Assembly: GCA_029979265.1 (NCBI GenBank)
Contig: JAPOHW010000001.1
Span: 310,001 to 374,000 of the forward strand
Source of the DNA: Actinomycetota bacterium
GTDB lineage: Bacteria; Actinomycetota; Acidimicrobiia; Acidimicrobiales; Aldehydirespiratoraceae
Length of the DNA stretch: 64,000 nt
Direction: 5' to 3'
This document shows positions 47,702 to 56,804 of this stretch, in pieces; the first letter of the stretch is position 1, and every line of letters starts with the position of its first letter. The notes under the pieces are model-generated. The model was given only the letters and a program-made list of their open reading frames with translations. It searched no databases and had not been told where the DNA came from. Position numbers and translations under genes: made by a program.

Positions 47702-49045
47702 ATGGCCGAGCTTCTCGACATCGCGCGCCGCGTCGTCGCGTGGGCCAACGACGGCGAACACATCGAGGCGTACGTGGTCCACGAACGCGAAACCGAAGCC
47801 CGTGCGTACGGCGGCTCGGTCGAGGCATTCACCAGCGCCGAGAGCCAAGGCATCGGCGTGCGGGTTGTCGTCGACGGCAAGCAGGGGTTTGCATACGCCG
47901 GAACCCTCGATGACGACGCACTGCAGGAAACGCTGCGCGAAGCCCGCGACAACGCTGCGTTCGCCGAACCCGACGAGTTCAACGGTGTTGCCGATCCCGA
48001 TGGAGTCGCAGCAGTCGAACTGGAGCTGTATGCCCCTGGCCTCGACTCGTTCTCCACCGACGACAAGGTCGAGTTGGCAATCGAACTCGAGCGGGCCACA
48101 CTCGCCGCTGATCCTCGCATCTGCGGGATCGAGTCGGCCGAGTACATCGATTCCGTCTACGAATCGGCTGTCGCCACCAGCACCGGCATTGCAGTGGTCG
48201 AGCGTGAAACGGGTTGCTATGTGTCGGCCTATGCGCTGGCAGAGGCCGATGGCGAGACCCAGACTGGTTTCGGTTTCTCGATCGGCCGTGATCCGCGGAC
48301 GCTCGATCCGGGGGCGGCTGCACGTGATGCCGCTGAACGTGCGACCCGACTGCTCGGTGCGTCCAAACCGGCGAGCGAGCGTCTCACCGTGGTCCTCGAC
48401 CCGTGGGTCACTGCACAACTCCTCGGCATCGTCGGCCACACGCTCACCGGTGAGGCGGTTTTGAAGGGCCGGTCGATGTTCGCCGAGCGGATGGGCGACA
48501 TGGTGGCCCATCCGTCGATCACGCTGGTCGACGATCCGACCAACGCCGCTGCGTTCACAGCGACCGCCATCGACGGGGAGGGCCTCGCAACTCGCCGCAC
48601 ACCCCTCATCGACAACGGTGTTCTCACCGGGTTCCTGCACAACTCCTACTCGGGGCGACGCGCCACGGCGACGTCGACCGGCTCAGCGGTTCGCGCCGGC
48701 TTCAAGAGCGCACCGGGGGTTGGCGCCCAGGCGCTTGCGTTGGTTCCCGGTGACCGGTCGCAGGAGGAGTTGATCGCCGACATCGACAACGGCTTCCTCG
48801 TGCAGGGTGTGGCCGGGCTGCACTCCGGGGTCAATCCCGTGTCGGGTGATTTCAGTACCGGAGCCGAGGGTCTTCGTATTCGCAACGGGACCTTGGCCGA
48901 GCCGATTCGAGAGGTGACGATCGCTTCGACGGTGCAGCGACTGCTCCAAGACATCATTGCGATCGGTGACGATCTCGAGTGGCTTCCGATGAGTGCTGCC
49001 GGGGTCTCCTTGGTCGTCGGCGACGTCACCATGTCCGGCGCGTGA
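47702..49045 (+). CDS. TldE/PmbA-like subunit, copy 1
   Basis: 447 residues of the TldD/PmbA family without the H-E-x3-H motif (the equivalent place reads 'PWVTAQLLGIVGHTLTGEAVLKGRS'), as expected for the non-catalytic partner. Other marks: 'VRVVVDGKQGFAYAGTLDDDAL', 'VSGDFSTGAEGLRIRNGTLAEPIREVTIAS'. It starts 3 bases after the tldD stop. The next, related gene overlaps its end by 4 bases. Confidence 0.9.
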   Translation: MAELLDIARRVVAWANDGEHIEAYVVHERETEARAYGGSVEAFTSAESQGIGVRVVVDGKQGFAYAGTLDDDALQETLREARDNAAFAEPDEFNGVADPDGVAAVELELYAPGLDSFSTDDKVELAIELERATLAADPRICGIESAEYIDSVYESAVATSTGIAVVERETGCYVSAYALAEADGETQTGFGFSIGRDPRTLDPGAAARDAAERATRLLGASKPASERLTVVLDPWVTAQLLGIVGHTLTGEAVLKGRSMFAERMGDMVAHPSITLVDDPTNAAAFTATAIDGEGLATRRTPLIDNGVLTGFLHNSYSGRRATATSTGSAVRAGFKSAPGVGAQALALVPGDRSQEELIADIDNGFLVQGVAGLHSGVNPVSGDFSTGAEGLRIRNGTLAEPIREVTIASTVQRLLQDIIAIGDDLEWLPMSAAGVSLVVGDVTMSGA

Positions 49046-50400
49046 CGGTACCCGAATCAACCCGCCTGGCCCGGCGCCTGGTGGGGCAGGCGCAACCGGG
49101 TGAACAGATCGAGGTCTGTGCAGGGTCGGCCGTGCGGACCGAGGTACGGGTTCACGGTGGGATGGTGGAATCGCTGACCGTGGCCGAGAGCCGTGGGGTT
49201 GGCGTGCGCGTGATCGTCGATGGCCGCGAGGGGTTCGCGCACGCCGGAACCTTCGATGCCGATGTGGTCGACGAACTCGTCGCGGAGGCACGCGACAACG
49301 CAGTCTTTGCCGAACCAGACGACCGAGTCGGGTTGGCCGAGCCCGACGGCGTCGTTGCGGTCGACCTCGACCCATGGGACGACCGCATCGCGTCGACCAG
49401 CGTCGACGACAAGCTCGCGCTGGCGGTGGAACTCGAACGGGCCACGATCGGGGCCGACCAGCGGGTGCGGAACGTGCGTACGTCCCTCTACGCCGACACC
49501 CGCGCCGAGAGCGCCATCGTCAGTTCGTTGGGTGTCGACGGTTGGGACCGTGGCAGCTCCTGCTCACTGTCGACGAGTGCCTTGATCGACGATCCCGATG
49601 GCTCGACCCGAACAGGTGGAGCCGTCGACGCTGCCGGAGCGCCGCAGGAGCTCGACGTCGAGAAGGTCGCCCGACTCGCCGTCGAGCGGGGTGTACAGCT
49701 CATCGGAGCCGGACCGCCGACCACCGGTCGTCCGATGGTCGTGCTCGAACCACGGTTCGCAGCAACCATGCTCGGCATCGTCGCCGGCATGCTGTCGGGC
49801 GAGCGAGTGGTGAAGGGCCGAACGCCCTTTGCCGATCGGTTGGGCGAATCGGTTGCTGCGGCAGCACTTTCGGTCATGGATGACCCCACCGATCCGGAGT
49901 CGTTGGCGGCATCGTCGTTCGACGGCGAAGGTATTGCGTGTCGTCGCGTTCCGTTGATCACCGGTGGCGTACTCGACGGCTTCTTGCACGACAGCCGAAG
50001 TGCCCGCGGACTCGACACGGTCACGACTGGCTCGGCGTTGCGAGGGGTGAGAGGGACGCCGAGTCCAGGCCACCGTTCGCTCTCGGTTGCACCGGGTGAG
50101 GGCGACCTCGAGCGCTTCATCTCGTCGATCGACGACGGTCTTCTCGTCGCCAGCCTCCAGGGGCTGCACTCGGGCGTCAATGCGGTGAGTGGCGACCTCA
50201 GCGTGGGAGTCGAGGGAGTGATGATCCGCAACGGCCAGCTCGCCGAGCCGATTCGCGAAGGCACGCTGGCGGGGGCGATCCCGCGAGTGCTGCTCGACAT
50301 TGCGGCCGTCGGAGCCGATCTCGAGCGCCTCCCCGGCGGGTCGTTGGTACCGACGCTCGTGCTCGAGGGGCTCACCCTCGGTGGCGGGTCTGCTGCGTAG
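49042..50400 (+). CDS. TldE/PmbA-like subunit, copy 2 (tandem paralogue)
   Basis: 452 residues from a GTG, clearly related to the preceding gene along its length ('ESRGVGVRVIVDGREGFAHAGTFDADVV', 'DKLALAVELERATIGADQRV', 'GLHSGVNAVSGDLSVGVEGVMIRNGQLAEPIREGTLAG'). It also lacks the zinc motif. Compared with copy 1 the sequence has drifted widely, so the duplication is old. The two copies could give alternative TldD complexes with different peptide preference. Its TAG stop forms part of the -10-like TAGCCT before uppP. Confidence 0.9.
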   Translation: MTVPESTRLARRLVGQAQPGEQIEVCAGSAVRTEVRVHGGMVESLTVAESRGVGVRVIVDGREGFAHAGTFDADVVDELVAEARDNAVFAEPDDRVGLAEPDGVVAVDLDPWDDRIASTSVDDKLALAVELERATIGADQRVRNVRTSLYADTRAESAIVSSLGVDGWDRGSSCSLSTSALIDDPDGSTRTGGAVDAAGAPQELDVEKVARLAVERGVQLIGAGPPTTGRPMVVLEPRFAATMLGIVAGMLSGERVVKGRTPFADRLGESVAAAALSVMDDPTDPESLAASSFDGEGIACRRVPLITGGVLDGFLHDSRSARGLDTVTTGSALRGVRGTPSPGHRSLSVAPGEGDLERFISSIDDGLLVASLQGLHSGVNAVSGDLSVGVEGVMIRNGQLAEPIREGTLAGAIPRVLLDIAAVGADLERLPGGSLVPTLVLEGLTLGGGSAA

Positions 50401-50403
50401 CCT
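50398..50403 (+). promoter_or_regulatory. -10-like TAGCCT made with the tldE2 stop codon
   Basis: TAGCCT begins with the TAG stop of the TldE-like gene and lies 9 bases before the uppP ATG. It may give uppP its own leaderless or short-leader promoter. Confidence 0.35.
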
Positions 50404-50412
50404 CGTCATCGC

Positions 50413-51216
50413 ATGCCGATCCTGCACGCCATCGTCCTGGGCATCGTTCAGGGGCTCTCGGAGTTTCTTCCGATCTCCAGCAGTGGGCACCTCGAACTGA
50501 CGAGATGGGCCTTCGGCTGGGACTCGTTGCCCGATGAGCTCGAGCGGCCGTTCGATGTCGCAGTGCATCTCGGCACGCTGGGGGGCGCAGTGACGTACCT
50601 GCGTCATGACGTGGTCAAGTACCTGCGTGCCGGGCTCGCACCGCTTCGTGGCGCAGCCTTGGGGGTCGACGGCCGGATCGCATGGTTCCTCGTGGTGAGC
50701 GCCGTGCCCGCCGCCGGGGCCGGGGTGGTTGCCGACAGCCTGCTCGACGACCTCGATCACATTTGGCTGATCGGGGTGATGTTGATCGTGTTCGGCTTGG
50801 TTCTGATGGTCGCCGACCGCAGACCTGAGCGGCGCGCCCTGCGCGAGTTCCGGTTGCGTGATGCGCTGATGATGGGATTCGGTCAGGCGTTGGCGCTGCA
50901 GCCGGGGGTGAGTCGGAGCGGTGCCACGCTCACCGTCAGCCGGATGCTGGGATTCGAACGCGAAGCGGCTGCCCGACTCGTGTTCTTGATGAGTCTTCCC
51001 ATCGTGGGCGGGGCCGGTGTCTACTCCCTCCTCGATGCTTCCATCCCGGCTGACTTCTGGGCGCCTTTCCTGTGGGGCATGGCCAGTTCGGCGTTCACCG
51101 GTTGGGTTGCCGTGTGGGGAATGCTGCGTTTGGTCAACACCCGCTCGTTCACCCCATTCGTGATCTATCGGGTCGCAGTCGGTCTTGTCGTCGTGATCGT
51201 GGTGGCGATCGGCTGA
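50413..51216 (+). CDS. uppP: Undecaprenyl-diphosphate phosphatase UppP (BacA)
   Basis: 267 residues, about eight membrane helices. Both family motifs are present: 'VQGLSEFLPISSSGHLEL' near the N-terminus and 'LQPGVSRSGATLTVSRMLGFEREAA' near 160. It removes a phosphate from undecaprenyl-PP to recycle the lipid carrier for peptidoglycan and other glycans. Confidence 0.95.
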   Translation: MPILHAIVLGIVQGLSEFLPISSSGHLELTRWAFGWDSLPDELERPFDVAVHLGTLGGAVTYLRHDVVKYLRAGLAPLRGAALGVDGRIAWFLVVSAVPAAGAGVVADSLLDDLDHIWLIGVMLIVFGLVLMVADRRPERRALREFRLRDALMMGFGQALALQPGVSRSGATLTVSRMLGFEREAAARLVFLMSLPIVGGAGVYSLLDASIPADFWAPFLWGMASSAFTGWVAVWGMLRLVNTRSFTPFVIYRVAVGLVVVIVVAIG

Positions 51217-51307
51217 CCGTTTGCGAGCGAGACGGTCGATCATCCTGCGTTCCTGGCCGCAGTGGCCCCGGCGTTGGGGCGGTGTACCTGGCGCACGACG
51301 CCAGTCG

Positions 51308-51958
51308 TCAGCCCCGGCTCACCACCGGCCGCATGATCGCGACGACGGTGCCGCCGGTGCCAAGTGCTGCGATGAGGTCGCGGGTGTTGCGCTCTGGGAC
51401 GGCCACCGTGATCGTGTCGTCGTGGCGGTCTAGAACTCTGGCGCCGTCGACCGCGACCCGGTTGGTGGTGAGGTCGTACAGACGGACGACGTCACCGGCG
51501 ACGGCCTCGGTGTCGTCTGCCGGGATCGTGAAGGCAAGATGGTCATCGGGAAGGAGTGCAGCCAAGCGCGAGCCCGCGTCACGGTCCACTCGTGACGAGC
51601 GGAGAATCTCCCCGACGGCAAGGTCCACCGTCGTGCGGGCACCGGGTTCGACATCGGTCACGGCATCGGGGGGCCGGAGGCCGGCAGGAACCGGCATTGC
51701 AGTGATCGATGCTGGGCCGAGCAGATCGCCGGCAGGGATGTCGGCGGCGGCAACGAGCACGCTTCCGGTCGTGGTCCAGGCGGCCTCGGCGTCGGCAGCC
51801 CTGTCGTGCGCTCGCTCGAGCGTTGCTGCGACGACGAGGGCGATCGTGACCACGGCAGCGATCCGAAGGAGTCGGTAGCGGGCCGCAGCCGTGCGTAACC
51901 GTCCTGCGACGGTGATGTGAAGTGGTGTGGGCAGGGACGGACGCGGGGGTACGACCAC
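51308..51958 (-). CDS. SAF-domain protein with N-terminal membrane helix
   Basis: 216 residues: short basic lead, one membrane helix (about 29-47, 'LLRIAAVVTIALVVAATLE'), then an SAF (CpaB/FlgA-like) domain with 'VLVAAADIPAGDLLGPASI' and 'VDLAVGEILRSSRVDRD', followed by a beta-rich end. GTG 51958 is preferred, with GAGG 9 bases before; a TTG at 51967 is possible. SAF proteins sit near FmdB in actinobacterial galU loci. Its role is unclear; pilus-assembly function is not supported by neighbours. Confidence 0.8.
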   Translation of the reverse strand: MVVPPRPSLPTPLHITVAGRLRTAAARYRLLRIAAVVTIALVVAATLERAHDRAADAEAAWTTTGSVLVAAADIPAGDLLGPASITAMPVPAGLRPPDAVTDVEPGARTTVDLAVGEILRSSRVDRDAGSRLAALLPDDHLAFTIPADDTEAVAGDVVRLYDLTTNRVAVDGARVLDRHDDTITVAVPERNTRDLIAALGTGGTVVAIMRPVVSRG

Positions 51959-52014
51959 AGGAGACAACCTCGCAGATTCAAGAACGGATCGGGGGAGGTG
52001 TCGATCGGATGTCG

Positions 52015-52359
52015 TCAGTCGGCTGACGACGAACTGCTCGAGGTGTTGGAGGCTTTCGTCGCAGTGGTGGACGCGCTCGTCGTGGACGCAGCGGAACCCG
52101 ACGATTCGGCGCCCGACGATTCGGAACCGGACGACTCGGTTGATGACCGCTGGGACGACGAGCCGTGGTCGTTCTTGTAGAAACCGTCACCCTTGAACGC
52201 GATGCCGACCTTGGAGAACACCTTCTTCACCTCGGCTCCACATACGTCGGCATCGCCATCGTGGGTTCGCGGGCAAGCCGTGAGCGTGTCCTCGGCAAAG
52301 GACTGCCATATCTCGAACATTTCGCCGGTGCGTTCACACCGATAGTCGTAGGTCGGCAC
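52015..52359 (-). CDS. FmdB-type zinc ribbon protein with Ser-rich tail
   Basis: 114 residues. The first ~60 form the FmdB zinc ribbon: 'VPTYDYRCERTGEMFEIWQSF', then Cys in 'TACPRTHDGDADVCGAEV' and 'FSKVGIAFKGDGFYKND'. The last ~45 residues are almost only Ser, Thr, Ala, Glu and Gly. The GTG at 52359 is fixed by TATCCT 7 bases upstream. FmdB-like proteins of mycobacteria and relatives sit next to galU, as here. Suggested roles (chaperone regulation, for instance) cannot be tested from sequence. Confidence 0.9.
   Translation of the reverse strand: MPTYDYRCERTGEMFEIWQSFAEDTLTACPRTHDGDADVCGAEVKKVFSKVGIAFKGDGFYKNDHGSSSQRSSTESSGSESSGAESSGSAASTTSASTTATKASNTSSSSSSAD
52097..52124. repeat. 15-bp period direct repeat in FmdB tail
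   Basis: CCCGACGATTCGG occurs at 52097-52109 and 52112-52124. Together with a diverged third copy it encodes the 'ESSG(S/A)' repeats of the FmdB Ser-rich tail. Confidence 0.8.
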
Positions 52360-52366
52360 GAGTCGG

Positions 52367-52372
52367 AGGATA
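52367..52372 (-). promoter_or_regulatory. -10-like TATCCT, 7 bases before GTG 52359
   Basis: TATCCT on the minus strand ends 7 bases before the FmdB GTG; no Shine-Dalgarno. Confidence 0.5.
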
Positions 52373-52397
52373 CCGGTACCGGCGGTGCTCGGCACCG

Positions 52398-52403
52398 TAC
52401 GAT
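52398..52403 (+). promoter_or_regulatory. -10-like TACGAT, 6 bases before ATG 52410
   Basis: TACGAT ends 6 bases before the plsY ATG. It is back-to-back with the FmdB promoter, 50 bases separating the two starts. Confidence 0.5.
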
Positions 52404-52409
52404 GAGGCC

Positions 52410-52982
52410 ATGTGGTTGGCTGTCGGGATCGTTGCCGCCTATCTGGTCGGGACCTTTCCGACGGCGCTGTGGCTGGGCCGTCGGGCGGGTGTGGATCCCA
52501 CGAAGGCGGGCTCTGGGAATCCAGGTGCATCGAACGTCTACCGACTGTCGGGAAAGCGAATCGGTGTGTTGGTTGGCGTCATCGATGCGCTGAAGGGGGT
52601 GATCCCTGTCGCCATTGCGCTCGTGCTCGCCGGCAGGGGCGAGGCCCATGCGGTCTGGATCGCTGCCGTTGCTGGTCACGTCTGGCCCTTCTACCGGCGC
52701 TTTCGTGGTGGAAAGGGCGTGGCGACGGCGGGCGGTGGCGGCCTGGTTCTCTCCCCGCTGGTCGGGCTTGCGTGTGCCGTCCTGTTCTTCTCGGTGGTGA
52801 AGCTGGGGCGGGTCGCAGCCGTGGGCTCGCTCTCGATTGCGCTCGGCTATCCGATCATGATCTTCGCGATCGGTCGCCCCGGCTGGGAGGTTGCCGTCGG
52901 TGCCGGGGTCGCATCGATCGTCGTCGTTCGCCATCAGGCCAACATCAGGCGAATCATCGGTCGGTCCGAGCAACAGGTCTGA
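52410..52982 (+). CDS. plsY: Acyl-phosphate:glycerol-3-phosphate acyltransferase PlsY
   Basis: 190 residues, about five membrane helices. The three PlsY motifs are visible: 'YLVGTFPTALWLGRRAGVDPTKAGSGNPGASNVYR' (motif 1 with the conserved Ser/Gly-Asn), 'GHVWPFYRRFRGGKGVATAGG' (motif 2) and a late 'VVRHQANIRRIIGRSEQ' (motif 3). It acylates glycerol-3-phosphate at position 1 using acyl-phosphate, starting phospholipid synthesis. galU follows 40 bases downstream. Confidence 0.95.
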   Translation: MWLAVGIVAAYLVGTFPTALWLGRRAGVDPTKAGSGNPGASNVYRLSGKRIGVLVGVIDALKGVIPVAIALVLAGRGEAHAVWIAAVAGHVWPFYRRFRGGKGVATAGGGGLVLSPLVGLACAVLFFSVVKLGRVAAVGSLSIALGYPIMIFAIGRPGWEVAVGAGVASIVVVRHQANIRRIIGRSEQQV

Positions 52983-53022
52983 CCCCCCGATCGCCGCTCA
53001 TCGTTCGGGAGATGTCTTTTTC

Positions 53023-53904
53023 ATGACTGCTGCTTGCGTCCGCACTGCTGTGATCCCTGCCGCCGGCCTCGGGACCCGCGTTCTTCCTGCCACCAAAGCG
53101 GTGCCCAAAGAGTTGCTCACCGTGGTGGACCGGCCAGCGATCCAGTGGGTTGTCGAGGAGGCCGTTGCGGCCGGTATCGACGAGATCGTGATCGTCACGA
53201 GCCCACACAAGAAGACGATCGAGGACCATTTTGCCCAGATGACCGATCTCGAATCAGTCCTCGAAGAAAAGGGGGAATCGGAGCTGCTCGCTCGGGTTCG
53301 ACAGGTCAACGAGCTTGCCAACGTCCGGTTCGTGTCGCAGGCGTCGCCGCTCGGTCTTGGCCACGCAATTTCGATGGCAGCCCCTCTCGTCGGAGACGAA
53401 CCGTTCGCCGTGCTCCTACCCGACGACCTGTTTCCCGACGAGGGTCGCACCGTCCGGCGGATGATCGACGTCGCCGAGTCGGTGGGGGAGTCGGTGGTCT
53501 CGCTGACAGAAGCCGTGGGCGAAGAGATCACCAAGTACGGCTGCGCCGGCTACTCGATGCGCGATGGCGCAGTGGTCGTTGTCGATCGTCTCGTCGAGAA
53601 GCCCGTGTTCGAGCGTGCGCCGTCGAACCTGCGGATCAACGGTCGTTATGTGCTCACCCCCGACATCTTCGACAAGCTTGCCTGCACCGAGCCGGGCCGG
53701 GGTGGCGAGATCCAGATCACCGACGCGCTGGCGCTGCAGATCGGTGACCGCGGGTTGCGCGGTCTCGTTGTTGACGACGTCGGTTTCGACACCGGGTCCA
53801 GGGCCGACTGGCTGCGAGCCAACGTCGAACTGTCGCTGCGAGGAACTGATGGGTCTGCCGTCGCGGCGATGCTCGAAGCGGCTCTGGAGTCGAACGGCTT
53901 CTAG
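53023..53904 (+). CDS. galU: UTP-glucose-1-phosphate uridylyltransferase
   Basis: 293 residues, nucleotidyltransferase fold: 'AVIPAAGLGTRVLPATKAVPKELLTVVDRPAIQWVVEEAV' at the N-terminus, 'SPHKKTIEDHF', 'QASPLGLGHAI', 'LLPDDLF', 'VEKP' and the late 'GFDTGSRADWLRANVELSL'. It makes UDP-glucose for cell-wall and storage glycans. GGGAGATG before the ATG at 53023 is a fair ribosome binding site. It is the first of the galU-moeA-moaA-moaC row. Confidence 0.95.
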   Translation: MTAACVRTAVIPAAGLGTRVLPATKAVPKELLTVVDRPAIQWVVEEAVAAGIDEIVIVTSPHKKTIEDHFAQMTDLESVLEEKGESELLARVRQVNELANVRFVSQASPLGLGHAISMAAPLVGDEPFAVLLPDDLFPDEGRTVRRMIDVAESVGESVVSLTEAVGEEITKYGCAGYSMRDGAVVVVDRLVEKPVFERAPSNLRINGRYVLTPDIFDKLACTEPGRGGEIQITDALALQIGDRGLRGLVVDDVGFDTGSRADWLRANVELSLRGTDGSAVAAMLEAALESNGF

Positions 53905-53907
53905 TCT
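53902..53907 (+). promoter_or_regulatory. -10-like TAGTCT made with the galU stop codon
   Basis: TAGTCT starts with the galU TAG and ends 6 bases before the moeA GTG. Stop codon and promoter element are shared. Confidence 0.45.
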
Positions 53908-53913
53908 GGGAGA

Positions 53914-55116
53914 GTGCTCACGCTTGACGAAGCCCGCCAATACGTTCTCGATCGCGTCGCTCGACTGGGGCCGATCGAAGTCCCAATCGCTGATGCGGCT
54001 GGCCTCGTGCTGGCTGCCGATGTCGTGGCTGCGGAGCTGGTACCTCCGTTCGCCAACACGGCGATGGACGGGTTTGCGGTGCAGGCCGCCGACACCCTCG
54101 GCGCGCCGGTGACGCTCCAGGTGATCGGAACGATCGCAGCGGGATCGACGCTCGATGGCGAGGTCGGTCCCGGGCAGGCGGCGCGGATCATGACAGGTGC
54201 ACCGATGCCGGTCGGTGCCGACGCCGTGGTGATGGTCGAGCGCACTTCGCTCGACGAAGCAGCGGGCACGGTCGAGGTCCACATCACTGTGGATGTCGGG
54301 AACCACGTTCGCGGTGCCGGCGAGGACGTGCGGCCCGGTGATCTGCTCTTCCCGGCGGGAACGCGACTGACCGCTGGTCATCTCGGTGTGTTGGCCAGCG
54401 TCGGCGTTCACGCCGTCTCGGTGGTTCGTCGGCCGCGAATCGGTGTGATCTCCACTGGCGATGAGCTGGTCGACGACGGCCGGCCACTGTTGCCCGGTGA
54501 AATCCGCGACTCGAACCGACGCACGCTGTTGACGCTTGTGGCCGAGGCGGGTTGGGATGCAGTCGACCTTGGGATCGCCGTCGATGAACCCGACACGATC
54601 CGAACCGCCTTTCTCGCGGGGGCTGCGTCCTGCGATGCGATCCTCAGCTCCGGTGGCGTGTCGATGGGAGCCTTCGACTATGTGAAGGTCGTGCTTGACG
54701 AGATCGGTGACATGCGGTGGATGCAGATTGCGATCAAACCCGCCAAGCCCTTCGCGTTCGGTCTTGTCGGTACAACACCGGTGTTCGGGTTGCCGGGCAA
54801 CCCCGTGTCGTCGATGGTGTCGTTCGAGCTTCTGGCTCGTCCGGCGATCGGATTCATGGCCGGCGACGACGACACGGCACTCCACCTGCTTCGAGCGGTC
54901 AGCGAAGACACGCTCAAGCATCCCGGCGATGGAAAGGTTCATTTCCTTCGGGTGGAGGGCCGCGTGGACGAAATCGGCCGGTGGCATGTTCGGCGAGCCG
55001 GCGGGCAGGGCTCGCATCAACTGACTGCAATGGCTCGGGCCGACGCACTGGCCCTCGTCCCCGACGGTGTTGACATTGCGCCGGGCGACGAGGTCCAGAT
55101 TCTGCCCCTCCGGTAG
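53914..55116 (+). CDS. moeA: MoeA-type molybdopterin molybdenumtransferase (Glp candidate)
   Basis: 400 residues, MoeA fold: 'VPPFANTAMDGFAV' (domain with substrate Asp), 'ARIMTGAPMPVGADAVVMVE', the MPT-binding domain 'RIGVISTGDELVDDGRPLLPGEIRDSNRRTLLTL', 'DAILSSGGVSMGAFDYVK', 'GLPGNPVSSMVSF', and a C-terminal beta domain. It inserts molybdate into adenylylated molybdopterin. In Corynebacterium the MoeA homologue next to galU is Glp, a gephyrin-like divisome protein working with the membrane receptor GLPR. A GLPR/SepX-like gene lies 1.7 kb downstream here, so a division role is possible. Confidence 0.92.
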   Translation: MLTLDEARQYVLDRVARLGPIEVPIADAAGLVLAADVVAAELVPPFANTAMDGFAVQAADTLGAPVTLQVIGTIAAGSTLDGEVGPGQAARIMTGAPMPVGADAVVMVERTSLDEAAGTVEVHITVDVGNHVRGAGEDVRPGDLLFPAGTRLTAGHLGVLASVGVHAVSVVRRPRIGVISTGDELVDDGRPLLPGEIRDSNRRTLLTLVAEAGWDAVDLGIAVDEPDTIRTAFLAGAASCDAILSSGGVSMGAFDYVKVVLDEIGDMRWMQIAIKPAKPFAFGLVGTTPVFGLPGNPVSSMVSFELLARPAIGFMAGDDDTALHLLRAVSEDTLKHPGDGKVHFLRVEGRVDEIGRWHVRRAGGQGSHQLTAMARADALALVPDGVDIAPGDEVQILPLR

Positions 55117-55119
55117 CCT
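55114..55119 (+). promoter_or_regulatory. -10-like TAGCCT made with the moeA stop codon
   Basis: TAGCCT starts with the moeA TAG and ends 6 bases before the moaA ATG. Confidence 0.45.
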
Positions 55120-55125
55120 TATCCC

Positions 55126-56109
<984 letters not shown>

Positions 56110-56117
56110 GCACCCCG

Positions 56118-56123
56118 TAGACT
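56118..56123 (+). promoter_or_regulatory. -10-like TAGACT, 6 bases before ATG 56130
   Basis: TAGACT ends 6 bases before the moaC ATG; no Shine-Dalgarno. Confidence 0.5.
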
Positions 56124-56129
56124 TTGCGC

Positions 56130-56615
56130 ATGTCTGAACGCGGCTTCACTCATCTCGATTCCGACGGTCGGGCGCGTATGGTCGACGTCACGCCCAAGGA
56201 ACCATCGCATCGACGAGCGGTGGCCCGAGGGCGGGTCAACATGACGCCGGAGACGGCATCGGCGGTCGCCCAAGGAGCGATCAAGAAGGGTGATGTGCTC
56301 GCCGTCGCCCGCGTCGCAGGTATCCAAGCTGCAAAGCGGACGTCGGACCTGCTGCCGTTGTGTCACCCGCTGATGGTTGGTGCAGTGACGGTCAACTTCG
56401 AGATCAACGACGCCTCGATCGAGGTCGAGGCGGCGGTCGACACATTCGATCGAACCGGTGTCGAGATGGAAGCTCTGACCGCCTGCTCGGTGGCAGCCTT
56501 GACCATCTACGACATGTGCAAGTCGATGGATCGATCGATGGTCATCGACGCAGTGACACTTTGGGAGAAGACGGGTGGACGTTCGGGTACGTACCGCCGC
56601 CTCGACGACACCTGA
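56130..56615 (+). CDS. moaC: Cyclic pyranopterin monophosphate synthase MoaC
   Basis: 161 residues: '[24 protein letters not shown]' at the start, '[21 protein letters not shown]', '[28 protein letters not shown]' and the catalytic Lys region '[14 protein letters not shown]'. It takes the MoaA product to cyclic pyranopterin monophosphate. The ATG at 56130 is fixed by TAGACT and family length. Confidence 0.95.
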   Translation: MSERGFTHLDSDGRARMVDVTPKEPSHRRAVARGRVNMTPETASAVAQGAIKKGDVLAVARVAGIQAAKRTSDLLPLCHPLMVGAVTVNFEINDASIEVEAAVDTFDRTGVEMEALTACSVAALTIYDMCKSMDRSMVIDAVTLWEKTGGRSGTYRRLDDT

Positions 56616-56684
56616 TGCGGTGGAGGCATGTCGCGGTGCGGTGATATCGCCGGCAGGCACCGTGGAGAAATCAAGTCACTCGCA

Positions 56685-56714
56685 TTGCCAAGAGATGTCG
56701 TTTCGTCATAAAGT
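56685..56714 (+). promoter_or_regulatory. Candidate promoter before the SepX-like gene
   Basis: TTGCCA at 56685-56690 and TAAAGT at 56709-56714 are 18 bases apart, in a locally AT-rich part of the 189-base moaC-sepX gap. GGAGGG at 56790-56795 serves the ATG at 56805. So this gene has a leader of roughly 80-90 bases, unlike its neighbours. Confidence 0.4.
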
Positions 56715-56804
56715 CGTTATTTGGAGTGCGCGATTCGGGCGATCGTCTGAGTCCCATGCGGTGCGCGGCGCGAGCATGCGCTGTTTGCTGGAGGGTTCTG
56801 TTCA

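Noticed and set aside
49564-51243. 559-codon open frame antisense to tldE2 and uppP
   Set aside because: His/Arg/Gln-rich composition, no domain, covers two clear genes.
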